A stretch of DNA of 64,000 bases from Phenylobacterium sp. (GTDB taxonomy: Bacteria > Pseudomonadota > Alphaproteobacteria > Caulobacterales > Caulobacteraceae). Below the pieces are notes generated by a model, which made no database searches, had not been told where the DNA came from, and saw nothing but the letters and a program-made list of their open reading frames with translations. The position numbers and the translations under genes are program-made. Location: contig NZ_JAUSBZ010000121.1 in assembly GCF_030651755.1 (NCBI RefSeq), positions 1-64,000 on the forward strand. Direction: 5' to 3'. Positions 38,157 through 47,310 of the stretch are shown in pieces; the first letter of the stretch is position 1; every line of letters begins with the position of its first letter.

Positions 38157-39139
38157 CCGAAGAGGGCGGCGGTCGCCGCCGTGTAGAGGGGAATGCCAAA
38201 GACCAGGTTGAACGGGAAGGTCACCGCCAGGGACAGGGTCAGATAGACGCCGGGATCAGCGTCCGGCAGGGCGATCCGCATGGCGGCCGGTACGGCGATA
38301 TAGGAGGCGCTGGCCGCCAGGATAGCCAGGACCGCCGCATTGCCCGGCGACAGTCCAAGGAGCAATGACAGGCCCAGCGACAGCACTGAGGAGGCCAGCG
38401 GCATGAGGATCGCAAAGGCGACCAGCGGCAGGGTCAGCGACCGCGCCGCGCTGAGCCGCCGGGCCGCCACCAGCCCCATGTCCAGCAGGAAGAGCACCAG
38501 CACCCCCTGGAAGACCGGGCCGACAAAGACCTCCATCTTGCTCATGCCCGCATCGCCGCTGAGCAGCCCCACCAGGAAGGCGCCGATCAGCAGGACCACC
38601 GACCCGTTCAGCGCCACCTCACGGAACAGCTCACCGCGCAGGCCCTGCCGGCCGGCCGCGCCGCCGCCCGCCAGGATCAGGGCCGAGAGAATGGCCGGGG
38701 TCTCCATCAGCGCCACGACCGCGACCATGTAGCCTCCGAAAGGCACGCCGCTGACCCGCAGGAACTCCGTGCCGGCCACGAAGGTGACGATGGACACCGA
38801 GCCATAGTGGGCCGCCGTGGCCGCCGCCGTCGTCCGGTCCAGGCGGCTGATTAGCCGCAGGACGCCGAAGGCGAGGATCGGGATGCCGAAGCTGAGGGTC
38901 AGGCCGACGCCAGCCGCCTTGAGAAAGTCCGCGCTCAGGCCCGCTCGCGCAGCCTCCACGCCGCCCTTGAAGCCAATGGACAACATCAGCACCAGGGCCA
39001 GAGTCTTGGCTGCGCCCTCCGGCACGGTCAGGTCGGACTTGAACCACCCGGCGCCGAAGCCCAGCAGGAAGAACAGGATGGCTGGCGTCAGCAGGTTGGT
39101 CAGGGCCAGTTGCAGCGACTCGACCACGGGCGGCTCCAA
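38153..39139 (-). CDS. SbtA-family (sodium-dependent bicarbonate-type) permease
   Basis: LALVLMLSIGFKGGVEAA, AAHYGSVSIVTFVAG, VVALMETPAILSALIL, SASYIAVPAAMRIALPDADPGVYLTLSLAVTFPFNLVFGIPLY. Confidence 0.85.
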   Translation of the reverse strand: MEPPVVESLQLALTNLLTPAILFFLLGFGAGWFKSDLTVPEGAAKTLALVLMLSIGFKGGVEAARAGLSADFLKAAGVGLTLSFGIPILAFGVLRLISRLDRTTAAATAAHYGSVSIVTFVAGTEFLRVSGVPFGGYMVAVVALMETPAILSALILAGGGAAGRQGLRGELFREVALNGSVVLLIGAFLVGLLSGDAGMSKMEVFVGPVFQGVLVLFLLDMGLVAARRLSAARSLTLPLVAFAILMPLASSVLSLGLSLLLGLSPGNAAVLAILAASASYIAVPAAMRIALPDADPGVYLTLSLAVTFPFNLVFGIPLYTAATAALFG

Positions 39140-39187
39140 GGGTTCAGGGACCAGCCCTCATAGCAGAACCATCAACGGGCTCCAGGC

Positions 39188-39808
39188 TCAACTGGCTCTC
39201 AGAATGGCGCTCATCATCGCCATGACGCCGGCCTCGCGGGAGCTGTCATTGCGCAGCACGATCACATCATCGCCGGCGATACTGTAGGCCCGGGCGCGGG
39301 CGATGCGGTCGGCGATCTCGGCCTCCGTCTCCCGGCCGCGGCGACGCAGGCGTTCGGCGAGTTGTTCGGGATCGGCGGTGACCGAGACGACGCGAACCCC
39401 GCCAAAACGCCGTCGGGCCTCGTCGATCACGCCGCGGGATACATTGGCGACAACCCGGCGGCCCAGGGCCAGATCCTGCAGGATGTCCACCGGCACGCCG
39501 TAGGAAAGGCCGTGGGCCCGCCAGAACAGCGCATAGTCGCCGGCCGCCTCGCGACGCTGGAAGTCAGCCTCGCTGACCGGCTGGTGGTCTTCGCCCCCGG
39601 CCTCGGCCGGGCGGGTAATGTCGCGGCGGACGAAGACGACGGCGGGATTGTCGGCCAGGGCCGCCCGGGCCCCGTCGATCAGGGTGTCCTTGCCGACCCC
39701 TGAAGGGCCGACCACCAGCACCAGCAGGCCGGCCTCAGGCGTACTTTTCGACGAAGGCCTCAGCGTCGAGGGCGCGGAAGTCGTCGAGGGCGTCAGCGAG
39801 GCGTTCAT
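39188..39808 (-). CDS. phnN: Ribose 1,5-bisphosphate phosphokinase PhnN
   Basis: [48 protein letters not shown]. True start uncertain; GTG at 39721 would avoid the 74-nt overlap. Confidence 0.92.
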   Translation of the reverse strand: MNASLTPSTTSAPSTLRPSSKSTPEAGLLVLVVGPSGVGKDTLIDGARAALADNPAVVFVRRDITRPAEAGGEDHQPVSEADFQRREAAGDYALFWRAHGLSYGVPVDILQDLALGRRVVANVSRGVIDEARRRFGGVRVVSVTADPEQLAERLRRRGRETEAEIADRIARARAYSIAGDDVIVLRNDSSREAGVMAMMSAILRAS

Positions 39809-40427
39809 GATCCCAGTCCCACCAAGCGATCGCGAGAAGGCCGTCCTGCACCGCCTTGGGGAAGCGCTCACGGATCGGCTTGGACGGCACCCCGCCCACA
39901 ATCGTGAACGGGGCCACATCCTTGGACACCACCGCGCCGGCCCCGACAACCGCGCCGGTGCCCACGGTGACGCCGGGCAGCACGGTCACCCCGTGGCCCA
40001 GCCACACGTCATGGCCCAGGGTCACGGTATGGGACCGCCGCCACTCAAAGAAGTCCTGGTCGTCCTCGTCCCCAAGCTCATAGGAGATGGCCCGATAGCT
40101 GAAGTGATGCTGGGCCGCCTTCCAGGTCGGGTGGTTGCCCGGATTGATCCGCACGTCCCGGGCGATGGAGCAGAACTTGCCGATCTCGGCATAGGCTGCG
40201 CTGGAGTCGTTCACGATATAGCTGAACGTCCCCATGGCGGTTTCCGACAGGCTGGTGCGCGCGCCCACCCGGCACCAAGGGCCAAGGATGCTGTCATGCA
40301 CCTGGGCCTGGGCGCTGATGGCGGGTTCAGGCCCCCCCGTCTTCTCGGCGGGTTCGGCCGGCGGCGTGAAACGCTCAAAATAGCGATAGCCCGGCGACAG
40401 GGGCCGGTCGGCGAGTCTCAGACCCAT
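39735..40427 (-). CDS. Hexapeptide-repeat acyltransferase of phosphonate clusters (DapH/CAT-like family)
   Basis: Hexapeptide repeats; [72 protein letters not shown]. Confidence 0.9.
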   Translation of the reverse strand: MGLRLADRPLSPGYRYFERFTPPAEPAEKTGGPEPAISAQAQVHDSILGPWCRVGARTSLSETAMGTFSYIVNDSSAAYAEIGKFCSIARDVRINPGNHPTWKAAQHHFSYRAISYELGDEDDQDFFEWRRSHTVTLGHDVWLGHGVTVLPGVTVGTGAVVGAGAVVSKDVAPFTIVGGVPSKPIRERFPKAVQDGLLAIAWWDWDHERLADALDDFRALDAEAFVEKYA

Positions 40428-41209
40428 CAGGCGGCGGCCACGGCCTGGGTGGCGAAGGCCCGCCCGGCGCGGCCGGTGCGCACGCCATAGATCCTGTCGA
40501 CCACATCTGGCGTCAGGCCCGAAGGGGCGCCGTCATAGATGATCTTGCCCTTAGACATGCCGATAATGCGCGTGCAATAGCGCCGGGCGATGTCCAGGCT
40601 GTGAAGGTTGACGATGACGGGGATGCCCCGCTCACGGCACACATCCTCGAGCGCCTCCATCACCACCTCGGTGTTGATGGGATCGAGAGAAGCCACTGGC
40701 TCATCGGCCAGCAGCATGTCCGGCTCCTGCAGCATGGCCCGGGCGATGGCCACCCGCTGTTGTTGTCCGCCAGACAGGGTCGCGGCCCTCTGCAGCGCCG
40801 CCTGGGCCATGTCCAGACGGTCGAGCTCCAGGATGGCGCGGGCGCGGTCCTCCGCGGGGAAGATCTTGAGCAGAGACGTGGCCGTCGGTCGTTCGGCCAG
40901 GACGCCCACCAGTACATTGGTGATCACATCCAGGCGCGGACAGAGATTGAACTGCTGGAAAATCATCGCGCAGCGGCGGCGCCAGCGGCGCAGCGGCTTG
41001 CCCCTCAGCCTGCCCACATCCTCGCCGTCCCAGAGGATCTGCCCCGAGGTGGGCTCAGCCAGACGGTTTATCATGCGCAACAGGGTCGATTTGCCGGCGC
41101 CCGAGCGCCCGATCACCCCGATGAACTCGCCGCGGTCGCATCTGAAGGACACGCCGTCGACGGCGCTGACCTCCCCGAACCGCTTGGTCACGTTGCGCAG
41201 CTCCAGCAT
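40427..41209 (-). CDS. phnC: Phosphonate ABC transporter ATPase PhnC
   Basis: Start ATG at 41209 after [52 protein letters not shown]. Confidence 0.94.
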   Translation of the reverse strand: MLELRNVTKRFGEVSAVDGVSFRCDRGEFIGVIGRSGAGKSTLLRMINRLAEPTSGQILWDGEDVGRLRGKPLRRWRRRCAMIFQQFNLCPRLDVITNVLVGVLAERPTATSLLKIFPAEDRARAILELDRLDMAQAALQRAATLSGGQQQRVAIARAMLQEPDMLLADEPVASLDPINTEVVMEALEDVCRERGIPVIVNLHSLDIARRYCTRIIGMSKGKIIYDGAPSGLTPDVVDRIYGVRTGRAGRAFATQAVAAA

Positions 41210-41391
41210 CCTGCCTCCAGGGTTCGGCGGTAAGCTCTTGATCCCTTGCCGTTTAGCCCGCCCCAGTGACCTCAGCATGACGGCCTCCGAGAGCCCCGGG
41301 CGCACCAAGGGGGGATTTGTCGGCCGGACTGCGGCGAGGTGTCTCGCCCGCGTCACCGGCCAAGCCTAAGGAGGACGGCGGAGGCGACCCC

Positions 41392-42264
41392 ATGGCGGAC
41401 TTTCTGGTGATCGGCGCGCTGGCCCTGGACCGTCCGGTCTGGCTGGAGGGCAGGCTGGAACGTGGTGGTCGTATGGCGGGCCGCAGCCTGATGGGCCGGC
41501 TCGGACCGCGCCTCGGCGGCGGTGGCGCCAATGCGGGGGTCGCCCTGGCCAAGGCCGGCCATATCGCCAGGCTCGCGAGCCTGGTCTCCGCGGACGACGG
41601 CGGCGACGAGTCGATCGCCATGGCGAAAGCCGCCAGCCTCGACATCACCCTGGTGGGGCGCCGGCCAGGCGCCAGCCGGACAACCCTGATCCTCATCGAG
41701 CCTGACGGCGAGCGCCTGGTGCTTGGCCTGGATTTCGACCGGGCCCGCATCACCCTGCCGGCGCTTCCCTCGCCCTCGGACCATCCAGAGGTTCAGCCAG
41801 ACGGCGTCTATGTGCGCGCCGCCTATCCAGGATCCGACGCCTGGGCGAGCCACAGCCGCGGCCCGGTGGTGGTCCACTGGCCGGCGCCGACCTATGCCGG
41901 GCCCGCCGACGTGGTGATCTGTTCGGCCGACGACCTTGATCCTGGCGTCCTCGCCTCGCCGTTCGAGGCCGCGAGGGCAGTCTTTGGGCCGCGCCTCTCG
42001 GCCATTGTCGTCACCCACGGGGCTGGCGGAGCGAGCGCCTACAGCATGAGCGCGCCGATCATCGTGCGCCCACCCCCTGCAATGGTCATAGACTCCACCG
42101 GCGCGGGCGACGTGTTCGCCGCCGGCCTGCTGGAGGCCCTCACGGCCGGCGCCGGCATGGAGGCGGCGCTCCAGCACGCCTGCGCCTGGGGCGCCGTCAC
42201 GGTCGGGTTGGCCAGTTCGGCGCCCGTGGACGCCGGCCCTGGCGCCTACCGACCCTTCGCCTAG
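41392..42264 (+). CDS. PfkB-family carbohydrate kinase
   Basis: GGGGANAGVALAKAG; C-terminal PfkB signature DSTGAGDVFAAGLLEAL. ATG at 41392 after GGAGGCG. Confidence 0.85.
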   Translation: MADFLVIGALALDRPVWLEGRLERGGRMAGRSLMGRLGPRLGGGGANAGVALAKAGHIARLASLVSADDGGDESIAMAKAASLDITLVGRRPGASRTTLILIEPDGERLVLGLDFDRARITLPALPSPSDHPEVQPDGVYVRAAYPGSDAWASHSRGPVVVHWPAPTYAGPADVVICSADDLDPGVLASPFEAARAVFGPRLSAIVVTHGAGGASAYSMSAPIIVRPPPAMVIDSTGAGDVFAAGLLEALTAGAGMEAALQHACAWGAVTVGLASSAPVDAGPGAYRPFA

Positions 42265-43082
42265 GCCAGACGGTTGCGCAGCGCCCGCGACAGGGTGTCG
42301 AGGCAGGCCACGGCGATCATGTAGAGCAGGATGATGAAGGCCACTTCGTCGAAGGCGAAGATGCGGATCCGCTCGTCCAGCTCGAAGCCGATGCCGCCGG
42401 CGCCGACGATTCCCAGGACGCCAGCGTTGCGGAAATTGCCCTCCAGGAAGAACAAGGTCTGGCTGGTGGCCACAGGCGCGAACTGCGGGGCCAGGCCAAA
42501 ACGCATCACCGCCAGGGGCGGGGCGCCGGCCGAGCGGACGCCTTCGATCGGCTTGGGGTCGCTGTTCTCCAGGGCCTCGGAGAACAGCTTGGCGAGGTTG
42601 GGAATGTCGGCGAGCGCCAGGGCGACCACCCCGGCGAAGGGGCCAAGTCCGAAGGCCGAGACCAGGATCAACGCCCAGACCAGCGCCGGAACCCCTCGGA
42701 AGATATCCAGGAACCGCCGAAACACGAAGTGCAGCACCGGGTTGGACACCACGGTCTTGGCGCCGATAATCCCCAAGGGCAGGGCGATCACCGCCGCAAT
42801 GGCGGTGCCGGCGAAGGCCATGGCGAAGGTTTCCGCCAGAGCCTTCAGAATCCGCTCGGACTGACCGCCCGATGAGGGCGGAAACATCTCGCCGAGGAAG
42901 CGGCCAAGCTTGCCAAATCCGGCCATCAGCGCTCCCGGCGCCATCTCCAGATCGATCGCCATGGCCACCAGGGCGGCCAGGGCGAGCGCCAACAGGGCGG
43001 CGTCGCGCGCCCGGCGGGTCCAGGGCGCCCGCAGGGCGTCCGGCGCGATGTTCAAGGCCTGGTCATAGGCTTGCCGCGGCAT
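42261..43082 (-). CDS. phnE: Phosphonate ABC transporter permease PhnE (2nd copy)
   Basis: TM pattern with EGVRSAGAPPLAVMRFGLAPQFAP and GAGGIGFELDERIRIFAFDEVAFIILL. Confidence 0.93.
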   Translation of the reverse strand: MPRQAYDQALNIAPDALRAPWTRRARDAALLALALAALVAMAIDLEMAPGALMAGFGKLGRFLGEMFPPSSGGQSERILKALAETFAMAFAGTAIAAVIALPLGIIGAKTVVSNPVLHFVFRRFLDIFRGVPALVWALILVSAFGLGPFAGVVALALADIPNLAKLFSEALENSDPKPIEGVRSAGAPPLAVMRFGLAPQFAPVATSQTLFFLEGNFRNAGVLGIVGAGGIGFELDERIRIFAFDEVAFIILLYMIAVACLDTLSRALRNRLA

Positions 43083-43969
43083 CAGGCCTTCTCCAGACCA
43101 ATGAGGCGATGACGCACCGCTTCTGAGAACAGGTCGATCAGGAAGATCATGGCGATGATGATCATCAGGATCGCCAGATAGGTGTCGAACTCGGTGTAGG
43201 TGATGGCCCGTTGCAGCTCGAGGCCGATGCCCCCTGCCCCAACGATGCCGAGGGCTGCGGCGCCGGCCAGATTCCCCTCCAGCCGAATGAGGGCGTAGGA
43301 GGCGTAGTTGGGCAGAACCTGGGGCATGACCCCATAGCGGATCTTCTTCAAGGATCCGGCGCCGGCGGCCTGCAGGGCCTCCATCTGGCGGGGATCGATC
43401 TCCTCGTTGATCTCGGCGAACAGCTTGCCGAGGCTCCCCATGGTCGAGATGGTCAGGGTCAGCACGCCAGCCAGAGGGCCAACCCCGAAGGCCGCCACCA
43501 GGATCAGGGCCATGATCAGGTCCGGCAGGGTGCGGATCGCCTCGAGGATGCGACGCACCACAAAACGCACAGGCGCGAAGGGCATCAGATTCTGGGCGGT
43601 GAGGAAGGACGCGCCAAGCGCCAGAAACGAGCCCATTGCTGTGGCGAGTATCGCCATCTCGACAGTCTGCCAGGCCGCCCGCAGCCAGATCGGCAGAGCG
43701 TAGAACCAGGAATGCAGCGAGCCGCGGGTCTGACGATCCTCCAGCAGGAGATCGGCCTGCAGGCCAGGATTCATCCGCTGCAGGAAGTCGGCCATGCGTC
43801 CCAGGGGATCACCACCGATTTCAGACCCGAAGAACTGGCTGCGCTGGAATGAGACCAGGAGCAGCACCGAGAAAATCGCCAGGCCGACGGCGGCCTGGGT
43901 CCGCTGGCGGATCAGCAGACGTCGACGCTCCCGCTCAAAGGCCTCGACGGCCGGATGCTGGATGCTCAT
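43082..43969 (-). CDS. phnE: Phosphonate ABC transporter permease PhnE (1st copy)
   Basis: MEALQAAGAGSLKKIRYGVMPQVLPNYASYALIRLEGN; GAGGIGLELQRAITYTEFD. Confidence 0.93.
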   Translation of the reverse strand: MSIQHPAVEAFERERRRLLIRQRTQAAVGLAIFSVLLLVSFQRSQFFGSEIGGDPLGRMADFLQRMNPGLQADLLLEDRQTRGSLHSWFYALPIWLRAAWQTVEMAILATAMGSFLALGASFLTAQNLMPFAPVRFVVRRILEAIRTLPDLIMALILVAAFGVGPLAGVLTLTISTMGSLGKLFAEINEEIDPRQMEALQAAGAGSLKKIRYGVMPQVLPNYASYALIRLEGNLAGAAALGIVGAGGIGLELQRAITYTEFDTYLAILMIIIAMIFLIDLFSEAVRHRLIGLEKA

Positions 43970-44823
43970 GACCCGACCGTGGGTCCCTGGTGCAGCAGGG
44001 CCTGAGCCTCGGTAGGCTCGAACTCTTCGCCCCCTGCCCTCCCCACGGCCCAGGCGAAGGCCTCCGGCGCCTCGTTATGCAGCGCCACATGGATGCCGAT
44101 CAGTCGAAAGCGACGGTCATCGCTTATATCGGTTCGCACCGACCACGCCTGGTCGGCCACCGGCCGTTGGCGCCAGATGACCCGCAGGTCCTGGCAACGA
44201 TCTTCGCCCGGGTGGTCGCCGCGGCAGAGCTTCTGCCAGGCGCCCGCATGCAGCACCATGGCCTGAGCCTCGCCGGCGCGCAGGCGGACGGCGGCCTCGT
44301 CATAGTCGCGGGCGACGGTCTGCGGACCAAAGAAGGCCTCGTCGGCGCCGTAGTCGGACAGGGCCCGACGAGGGACGTCCAGGCTGGCCTTCAGGGGGCC
44401 GCCGAAGACGAGGCTCGCCCCGGCCATATCCGGCAGGGTCCGGAACGGCGCCCCTTGGGCCGCAGCCACCACCACGGGGATTCGGTTCAGCGCCCCGGCC
44501 GCCCGAACAGTCAGCACATTGCGTGTCTTGCCGGCCACCGGCGCAAAGGCCGCGCCATCAAGCCTGGCCAGATCAATCTCCCCCGCCGCCAGGGCCACGG
44601 CTGCGGTCGCGGCGTCGGCCATCGGACAGTTCAGGACATCGGTCTGGAGCCGCTCAGCCAGCAGATCGAAATAGGCCTTCTGACCGGCGGGCGCGCTGGG
44701 CGGCAGAGGCCCGCAGGGCCCGGCCTCCCCGGTGATGTCGGCGACCCGCAGGGGTAGAACCGGCGTCTGAGCCTGGGCGGCGCTCAACAGGACCGCGCCA
44801 GCGGCCAAGGCGATGCGTCTCAT
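43966..44823 (-). CDS. Divergent PhnD-like periplasmic binding protein
   Basis: Signal peptide; LAAGEIDLARLDGAAFAPVAG; WSVRTDISDDRRFRLIGIH; operonic with phnD and phnE. Confidence 0.78.
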   Translation of the reverse strand: MRRIALAAGAVLLSAAQAQTPVLPLRVADITGEAGPCGPLPPSAPAGQKAYFDLLAERLQTDVLNCPMADAATAAVALAAGEIDLARLDGAAFAPVAGKTRNVLTVRAAGALNRIPVVVAAAQGAPFRTLPDMAGASLVFGGPLKASLDVPRRALSDYGADEAFFGPQTVARDYDEAAVRLRAGEAQAMVLHAGAWQKLCRGDHPGEDRCQDLRVIWRQRPVADQAWSVRTDISDDRRFRLIGIHVALHNEAPEAFAWAVGRAGGEEFEPTEAQALLHQGPTVGS

Positions 44824-45767
44824 TGGCGCACTCCGCTGCGACGCGCGGCGATGTCTTCGGCGCGGAGCTTGATGATCGGGGCGTAGTGTTCGCGCGTCAC
44901 GGCGGTGTAAGCCGCGCCGTCGGGCTGGCCGATGTCGCGCCAGACCTCCGGATCGTCGTAGGGCAAGGCCGCCATGGCTCCGCGGACCGCGTCAATGAAC
45001 GGCTGCGGACGGTCGGTGCGGACAACAATGGCGCTGTTTGGGATCGGGCCAGCGGTCCAGATGATCCGAAAATCGTCGAGATCGACCACGCCCCGCCGGG
45101 CCATGGTGAAGTGGGCGCCTGTTGTGAAGCCGTGCTCGGGGTCCCCGCCCCCGGCCTGGATAATCGTGGCGTCAAACTGGCCGTTGTCCAGGGCCATCAC
45201 CGCCTGGGTGTGCCCGCCGGCGAAGCTCGACCGGCCGAAGAAGGTGTCCGGATCAATTCCCTGATCACGCATCATCTTTCGGGGGAACAGGTAGCCGGAG
45301 GTGGAGTTGAAATCCACGTAGCCCAGGGTCTTGCCCTTCAGGTCCTGAATCGAACGGTAGGGGCTGTCGGCCATGACCAGCAGGCCGGAATAGTAGCCGG
45401 TGTCACCTTCCGCCTGGCGGACCGTCAGGATCGGCTGGGCCAGATCGCCAATCTGGGCGTCCACATTGGCGTAGCCGCCGCCAGCTATGGTGGCGATGTC
45501 CACCTGGCCGCTGGAAAGCGCCTGGATAGTGCCATTGAAGTCCGAGGATTCGTAGAGCTTGACGGGCAGGCCGGTGGCCTTGCCGATATAGGTCTTATAG
45601 GCGGTCAGGCGCCGGGTGATCATCGGGTCGTCCTCCGACCCGCGGACCGCCATCCGGACCTCCCGCATCTGGCTCTGCCAGGCGCCGTCGGTGGTCTTGG
45701 CTTCGCCGCCGCATCCCGCAAGGCCAAGGCCGATCGCCGCCAGGATCGCACCGGATCGTCGCCGCAT
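44820..45767 (-). CDS. phnD: Phosphonate-binding periplasmic protein PhnD
   Basis: Lipoprotein signal GLAGCGG; AYKTYIGKATGLPVKLYESSDFNGTIQALSSGQVDIATIAGGGYA; DLKGKTLGYVDFNSTSGYLFPRKMM. Confidence 0.93.
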   Translation of the reverse strand: MRRRSGAILAAIGLGLAGCGGEAKTTDGAWQSQMREVRMAVRGSEDDPMITRRLTAYKTYIGKATGLPVKLYESSDFNGTIQALSSGQVDIATIAGGGYANVDAQIGDLAQPILTVRQAEGDTGYYSGLLVMADSPYRSIQDLKGKTLGYVDFNSTSGYLFPRKMMRDQGIDPDTFFGRSSFAGGHTQAVMALDNGQFDATIIQAGGGDPEHGFTTGAHFTMARRGVVDLDDFRIIWTAGPIPNSAIVVRTDRPQPFIDAVRGAMAALPYDDPEVWRDIGQPDGAAYTAVTREHYAPIIKLRAEDIAARRSGVRQ

Positions 45768-45909
45768 GGGGAACCTCTACGCTGTCAAGTCGCGGCGCCG
45801 CGAACGACCCGGCGTCGGGGCCGAGGTTTCGCATCTGGACGTGAAGCCGCGGTGACACCGCCATGGGACGGCGGGCCAATGGCCGCCGCACTTGTCGGGT
45901 CCGGGCCGC

Positions 45910-46884
45910 TTAAGCTGGGAAGGTCAGGCGCACCTGGGCGCCAGCGCCATGGGGAAATTCAAGTTGGCCGTCGAGTTGGGTGGCCAGGCTGTGCATGATG
46001 CCGAAGCCCAGACTCCTGCGCCCCTCCAGGTCTGGGATGGTCGCCGGAAAGCCCGGCCCATCATCGGCGATGGTCAGCACCGCTCGCCCATCGCCCCGTG
46101 GGGCGAGATGCAAGGTGATCTGTCCCTCTCGGCGGCTCCCAAAAGCGTGCTTCAGGGAGTTGGTGACCACCTCAGCCACAAGCAGGGAGAGCGTCACCAG
46201 CCGCGTGGTGTCGAGATTGACGTCATCGGCCTCCACCGAACAGGTCACCCCGCCAACGCCTGCGGCCTGGATCAGATCGTCGCAAAGCTCCCGCAACGAC
46301 GCCGACACGCTGAGTTCAATGGTGGCGGGATCGTACAGCCGCCTATGGATCTGGGCCATGGTGACCAGACGCTCGCGGGCCTCGTCCAGAGCTTCCGAGG
46401 CCTGCGGGTTGTCGATGGACCGCTTCTTGATCTGCAGCAGTGCGGCCACGAAGGTCATGTTGTTGGCCACCCGGTGCTGCAACTCCTGAAACATCACCCG
46501 CTGCCGCTCATAAAGCTGCGCGGTCAGGATCTGCTCATGGCCAAGGCTGACGAGGGCCCGGCGCATCAGTTCGATCACCGCGATGTCGACGGCCACGACG
46601 AAAACGAAGAAGACAAGGGTCAGGGCGCTCGCGCCTGACAGACCAAAGCCGGTCGGTGGGATGAAAAACCACCAGGCCGAAAGGCCCGACAAAATCGCGC
46701 AGAGGATCCCTGGCCAGAGCCCCGCCAGGAAGGCTGTGAGAATCACCGCTGGAAAGAAGGTCAGATACGGAAAGCCCGGCGGCAGCACGCCATCCAGGGC
46801 CCAGCGCACATAGAAGCCCAAGCCGGCGCTGAGGATGGCGAGGGCGTAGGCAAGAACCGGGTGCTGCTGAAATATCCGAATCAA
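45910..46884 (-). CDS. Sensor histidine kinase, HWE/HisKA_2 type with DUF4118-like TM sensor
   Basis: Multi-TM N-terminus (LPPGFPYLTFFPAVILTAFLAGLWPGILCAILSGLSAWWFF); ELQHRVANNMTFVAALL; LVAEVVTNSLKHAF. Confidence 0.9.
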   Translation of the reverse strand: MIRIFQQHPVLAYALAILSAGLGFYVRWALDGVLPPGFPYLTFFPAVILTAFLAGLWPGILCAILSGLSAWWFFIPPTGFGLSGASALTLVFFVFVVAVDIAVIELMRRALVSLGHEQILTAQLYERQRVMFQELQHRVANNMTFVAALLQIKKRSIDNPQASEALDEARERLVTMAQIHRRLYDPATIELSVSASLRELCDDLIQAAGVGGVTCSVEADDVNLDTTRLVTLSLLVAEVVTNSLKHAFGSRREGQITLHLAPRGDGRAVLTIADDGPGFPATIPDLEGRRSLGFGIMHSLATQLDGQLEFPHGAGAQVRLTFPA

Positions 46885-47010
46885 TTTGGTTGCCCACCCC
46901 TAGGCGGCCGGTGGGCCTATCGCCGTGGCCATGCGCTCTAGGGCCTCGGAGATTGCTTGTCTATCGGTCCGCCGACAATGCCAAAGGCGAGATAGCGGTC
47001 GCCGGCGCCG

Positions 47011-47025
47011 TTAACCTTGCCTTAA
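47011..47025. promoter_or_regulatory. Candidate CtrA box TTAACCTTGCCTTAA
   Basis: Perfect TTAA-N7-TTAA, followed by CCAT. Confidence 0.55.
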
Positions 47026-47039
47026 CCATAAACAACCAC

Positions 47040-47114
47040 CTTCGAGAGGTCTTCTTTGAAGACACCCCACCATCACCAACCTTCTCAAGCCCGGCTTCGG
47101 CCGGGCTCTTTTTT
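47040..47114 (+). ncRNA. Candidate small RNA (boundaries approximate)
   Basis: No + strand CDS here; hairpin GTCTTC-TTT-GAAGAC (47049-47063), A/C-rich linker, then an intrinsic terminator; CtrA-box-like site upstream. Confidence 0.4.
47088..47114 (+). terminator. Rho-independent terminator
   Basis: AGCCCGGC-TTCG-GCCGGGCT followed by CTTTTTT, oriented +. Confidence 0.88.
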
Positions 47115-47195
47115 GACCGGGCCTGTGGATAGGACGCCACCGGAGACTTGCACCGCCCGGCCACCCGGCGTATAGCCGCCGCCCTACGGTGCTGA

Positions 47196-47271
47196 TCCCC
47201 GATAGCTCGGTTGGTAGAGCAGTCGGCTGTTAACCGACTTGTCGCAGGTTCGAGTCCTGCTCGGGGAGCCA
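47196..47271 (+). tRNA. tRNA-Asn (GTT)
   Basis: Full cloverleaf TCCCCGA..TCGGGGA, D-loop AGCTCGGTTGGTAGAGC, anticodon loop CTGTTAA, T-loop GGTTCGAGTCC, encoded CCA. Confidence 0.97.
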
Positions 47272-47310
47272 CCGTTCTTCATCCGCCGTCTGGCCGGATG
47301 TCCCCTCGCC

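Noticed and set aside
45780-45870. Pho-box-like half-sites upstream of phnD (minus strand GTGTCAC-N4-GCTTCAC)
   Set aside because: Match too weak in GC-rich sequence to distinguish from chance.
44823-45998. 391-aa + strand ORF
   Set aside because: Antisense to phnD, which has clear motifs.
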